Below, one piece after another: positions 5,288 through 6,842 of a stretch of DNA of 6,842 nucleotides (the stretch's first letter is position 1; each line of letters starts with the position of its first letter). The stretch spans positions 1 through 6,842 of the forward strand of contig JAEWEK010000291.1 in assembly GCA_023389425.1 (NCBI GenBank), in the 5' to 3' direction. The notes below the pieces were generated by a model. The model saw nothing but the letters and a program-made list of their open reading frames with translations, was not told the origin of the DNA and did not search any database. The stretch is from Pseudomonadota bacterium. GTDB lineage: Bacteria > Pseudomonadota > Gammaproteobacteria > Burkholderiales > Burkholderiaceae_D. Made by a program: the position numbers and the translations under genes.

Positions 5288-6213
5288 GCCGCATCCAGCG
5301 GAGCCGGGTCCGCATCCTCAACCGGCGCGCCAACGCCTACATCCTGGCGCACCCGCTGGAATTCACGCTGCGCGTCCTCAAGTGCTTCCGCGCGAACCAG
5401 GGCTTGCTGCTGGCCGGCGCCGTGGCCTATTACGCGCTGCTCTCGATCGTGCCCTTCGTGATGCTGGCGGTGGTGGTGCTGTCGCATTTCTTCGAACAGG
5501 CCGAGCTGCTGGAAACGCTGCGGCGCTACCTCGAGCTGGTGGTGCCGGGGCAGTCGCGGCCCTTCGTGGTCGAGGTCGCGCATTTCCTCGACAACCGCGA
5601 CCTGATCACCTGGGTGCTGGCGGTGACCATGGTGTTCTTCAGTTCGCTCGCCTTCACGGTGCTGGAAAATGCGATGAGCGTGATCTTCGTGCACCGGGTG
5701 GCGATCCGGCGCCGCCACTTCCTCGTGTCGGCCGTGCTGCCCTACTGCTACGTGCTGGCGCTCGGCATCGGCGTCACGCTGGTCACCCTGGTCGCCGGCG
5801 CCTTGCAGGTGATGGGGCAGGAAAGCGTCAACCTGTTCGGCCACAGCTGGTCGCTGCACGGCGTGTCCGGGGCGCTGCTGTACCTGCTGGGGCTGGGCGG
5901 TGAGATCCTGGTGCTCACCTCGATCTACCTCGTGATGCCGGTCGGGCGCCTGTCGACCTCGCATGCGCTGGTGGGCGGCGTCACTGCGGCGCTGCTGTGG
6001 GAAGTCGCGCGCCACCTGCTGGTCTGGTATTTCACCACGCTGTCGCAGGTGAACGTGGTGTACGGCTCGATGACGACCGCCATCGTGGTCATGTTCAGCC
6101 TGGAGATCGGCGCCACGCTGCTGCTGCTCGGCGCGCAAGTGATCGCCGAATACGAAAGGGTGGGGCGGCCGTATGCGGAACGCCATGCGCGGCCCTTGAC
6201 CACCCGTCCCTAG
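5284..6213 (+). CDS. YihY/BrkB-family inner-membrane protein
   Basis: The 309-residue product is an integral membrane protein with about six hydrophobic segments (near 41-67, 107-127, 146-176, 196-219, 226-249 and 260-285). Family marks include FRANQGLLLAGAVAYYALLSIVPF near the N-terminus and VNVVYGSMTTAIVVM in the last hydrophobic stretch. The family was once named ribonuclease BN by mistake; the real RNase BN is a different protein, and the biochemical role of YihY/BrkB proteins is not settled. The basic N-terminus (RIQRSRVRILNRR) is expected in the cytoplasm. ATG at 5284 overlaps the egtB stop as ATGA, which implies translational coupling; the frame is open further upstream only as a shadow of egtB. 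The protein ends with a short charged tail. Membership in one transcript with egtD and egtB is supported by spacing, but a role in ergothioneine transport or protection is only a guess. Confidence 0.93.
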   Translation: MSRIQRSRVRILNRRANAYILAHPLEFTLRVLKCFRANQGLLLAGAVAYYALLSIVPFVMLAVVVLSHFFEQAELLETLRRYLELVVPGQSRPFVVEVAHFLDNRDLITWVLAVTMVFFSSLAFTVLENAMSVIFVHRVAIRRRHFLVSAVLPYCYVLALGIGVTLVTLVAGALQVMGQESVNLFGHSWSLHGVSGALLYLLGLGGEILVLTSIYLVMPVGRLSTSHALVGGVTAALLWEVARHLLVWYFTTLSQVNVVYGSMTTAIVVMFSLEIGATLLLLGAQVIAEYERVGRPYAERHARPLTTRP

Positions 6214-6221
6214 GCGCCGCC

Positions 6222-6240
6222 GGCGTATCGCCTCTCATTT
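6222..6240 (+). terminator. Possible weak terminator of the egtD-egtB-yihY operon
   Basis: A short hairpin GGCG-TAT-CGCC (6222-6232) nine bases after the yihY stop is followed by a pyrimidine stretch TCTCATTT. The 4-base stem is short; neighbouring GC-rich bases allow other pairings. The position is right but the strength is doubtful. Confidence 0.3.
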
Positions 6241-6273
6241 GCAATTCAGCCACAGCCCCACCCGGTTTGCGAC

Positions 6274-6312
6274 TTGTCAAATTCCTGTCATCCGCAACTG
6301 GCACAGTAGCCT
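6274..6312 (+). promoter_or_regulatory. Putative PhoB box and promoter before the small membrane-protein gene
   Basis: TTGTCAA-ATTC-CTGTCAT (6274-6291) is a direct repeat with the 11-base period and 4-base gap of PhoB sites. The second unit matches the CTGTCAT consensus in all seven positions and the first in five. The second unit occupies the -35 position: 16 bases after CTGTCA comes TAGCCT (6307-6312), a -10 sequence keeping the three most conserved bases. The predicted leader to the ATG at 6354 is about 35 bases. The match is by eye against the known enterobacterial consensus; PhoB control has not been shown. Confidence 0.42.
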
Positions 6313-6343
6313 TCGGACGATCAATGTCTCACAGGGATTTGAC

Positions 6344-6349
6344 GGAGGA
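6344..6349 (+). promoter_or_regulatory. Strong ribosome binding site of the small membrane-protein gene
   Basis: GGAGGA lies four bases before the ATG at 6354, the best Shine-Dalgarno match in the window. It selects this start over the in-frame ATG at 6324, which has no comparable site and would place this sequence inside the coding region. Confidence 0.75.
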
Positions 6350-6353
6350 ATAT

Positions 6354-6605
6354 ATGAAGCCTGAATTCGCAGCAGCCTGGCCGCTGATAGCCGCCTTGCT
6401 GGTGGTGGCCGCCCTGGTATGGCTCGCGGCCCGCCGTTTCTGGCGGGCCCGTCCTCGCCGGCGTCTTGCTGTCGGGGAGGCGGGCCTGCAATTGGCCTTC
6501 TTCGATGCCTGCGCGCCGGAAGGCGGTATGGTGCCCTTCGACGACTTCCCGGCTGGCCGGCTGCGCTCGACCACGCTTTACGCGAGCGATACGCGACGCG
6601 CTTGA
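6354..6605 (+). CDS. Small single-pass membrane protein of unknown function
   Basis: I do not recognise this 83-residue protein. It starts with a hydrophobic segment (about residues 8-27, AWPLIAALLVVAALVWLAA) without a clear signal-peptidase site. A dense basic stretch follows (RRFWRARPRRR, 28-37), so by the positive-inside rule the N-terminus should be outside and the remaining 50 residues in the cytoplasm. The tail is of mixed composition, with a short acidic patch (PFDDF) and one Cys. Evidence for a real gene: the strong ribosome binding site, codon use like the neighbours (GC-rich third positions), and a promoter-like element with a possible PhoB box. It lies 140 bases after yihY and is likely transcribed alone. 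No domain could be named; a small regulator or a stabiliser of a membrane complex are possibilities only. Confidence 0.65.
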   Translation: MKPEFAAAWPLIAALLVVAALVWLAARRFWRARPRRRLAVGEAGLQLAFFDACAPEGGMVPFDDFPAGRLRSTTLYASDTRRA

Positions 6606-6842
6606 GCGCCACATCGCATCGTGAGAGGTTGGCTTCGCAATGATGGCTGCCACCAACTCCAACTAACGCCGTTATCTGTCCGTTTACCGATACTCCTGAA
6701 TCGGATACACACCTGCTGACATTTCATGGAGCGAGCGACCATACAGTCAATCGCGCACCTCCTTACGTCATACCTCAATAAATTGATGGGGCATCCCAAC
6801 TGGCGATGTTGCCTTTTGTTCTGTGAACGCTGAGCGACCATC
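6606..6842. other. Right-end stretch of lower GC with no supported gene
   Basis: This segment is visibly less GC-rich than the rest of the window and lacks a convincing reading frame on either strand. It holds a perfect 10-base direct repeat (GAGCGACCAT at 6733-6742 and 6832-6841) and a small inverted repeat (CCGAT at 6687-6691, ATCGG at 6700-6704). On the minus strand a perfect AAGGAGG (6764-6758) precedes only a doubtful short frame. It may be an intergenic or promoter region of a gene beyond the window, or a degraded insertion. Confidence 0.4.

Noticed and set aside
6300..6316. TGGCAC resembling the -24 half of a sigma-54 promoter
   Set aside because: The matching -12 GC element is absent at the required spacing; the following bases are CCTTC rather than TTGC.
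6578..6841. 87-codon minus-strand frame at the right edge, with an internal ATG (6742) preceded by AAGGAGG
   Set aside because: AAGGAGG is 15 bases from that ATG, too far, and the nearer TTG frame stops after eight codons. The translation has no recognisable pattern and its end overlaps the small membrane-protein gene.

Overview
The window looks like a chromosomal segment of a high-GC betaproteobacterium, most likely Burkholderiales and possibly the Oxalobacteraceae (Massilia/Duganella/Janthinobacterium type). This rests on codon bias and on gene content: a hybrid kinase with receiver and Hpt domains, a Lys/Ala-rich protein with a conserved C-terminal domain, a proteobacterial-type EgtB and a YihY-family protein. 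The taxonomic call is an inference, because no RNA gene is present to anchor it.

Layout from left to right. (1) Positions 1-875 hold the C-terminal end of a hybrid sensor kinase (receiver plus Hpt domains), cut by the window edge. (2) Positions 974-1768 encode a strongly basic Lys/Ala-rich protein, histone H1/AlgP-like, with a compact C-terminal domain that may be ribbon-helix-helix. An AT-rich promoter-like stretch with a perfect inverted repeat lies in front of it and a good hairpin follows it. (3) Convergent to it, at 1817-2110 on the minus strand, is a 97-residue helix-turn-helix regulator. (4) Also on the minus strand, at 2276-2923, is a single ABC-transporter ATPase of the LolD/MacB type with no permease gene beside it. 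(5) Divergent from the ATPase, an operon egtD-egtB-yihY runs from 3102 to 6213. Its stop and start codons overlap (1 base and then 4 bases), so the three genes are probably translated together. (6) At 6354-6605 a short single-pass membrane protein has a strong ribosome binding site, and in front of it is a sequence that closely resembles a PhoB box. (7) The last 237 bases are less GC-rich and contain no gene I can support.

EgtD (histidine trimethylation) and EgtB (oxidative C-S bond formation) are the two central steps of ergothioneine synthesis. The window has no egtA, egtC or egtE. Together with the active-site region of EgtB, this suggests the cysteine-using short pathway, with the final lyase encoded elsewhere. 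The coupling of a YihY/BrkB-type inner-membrane protein to the two biosynthetic genes, and the orphan ATPase across the divergent promoter, raise the question of whether transport or membrane functions accompany ergothioneine synthesis here. I see no mobile element, CRISPR array, tRNA or rRNA.
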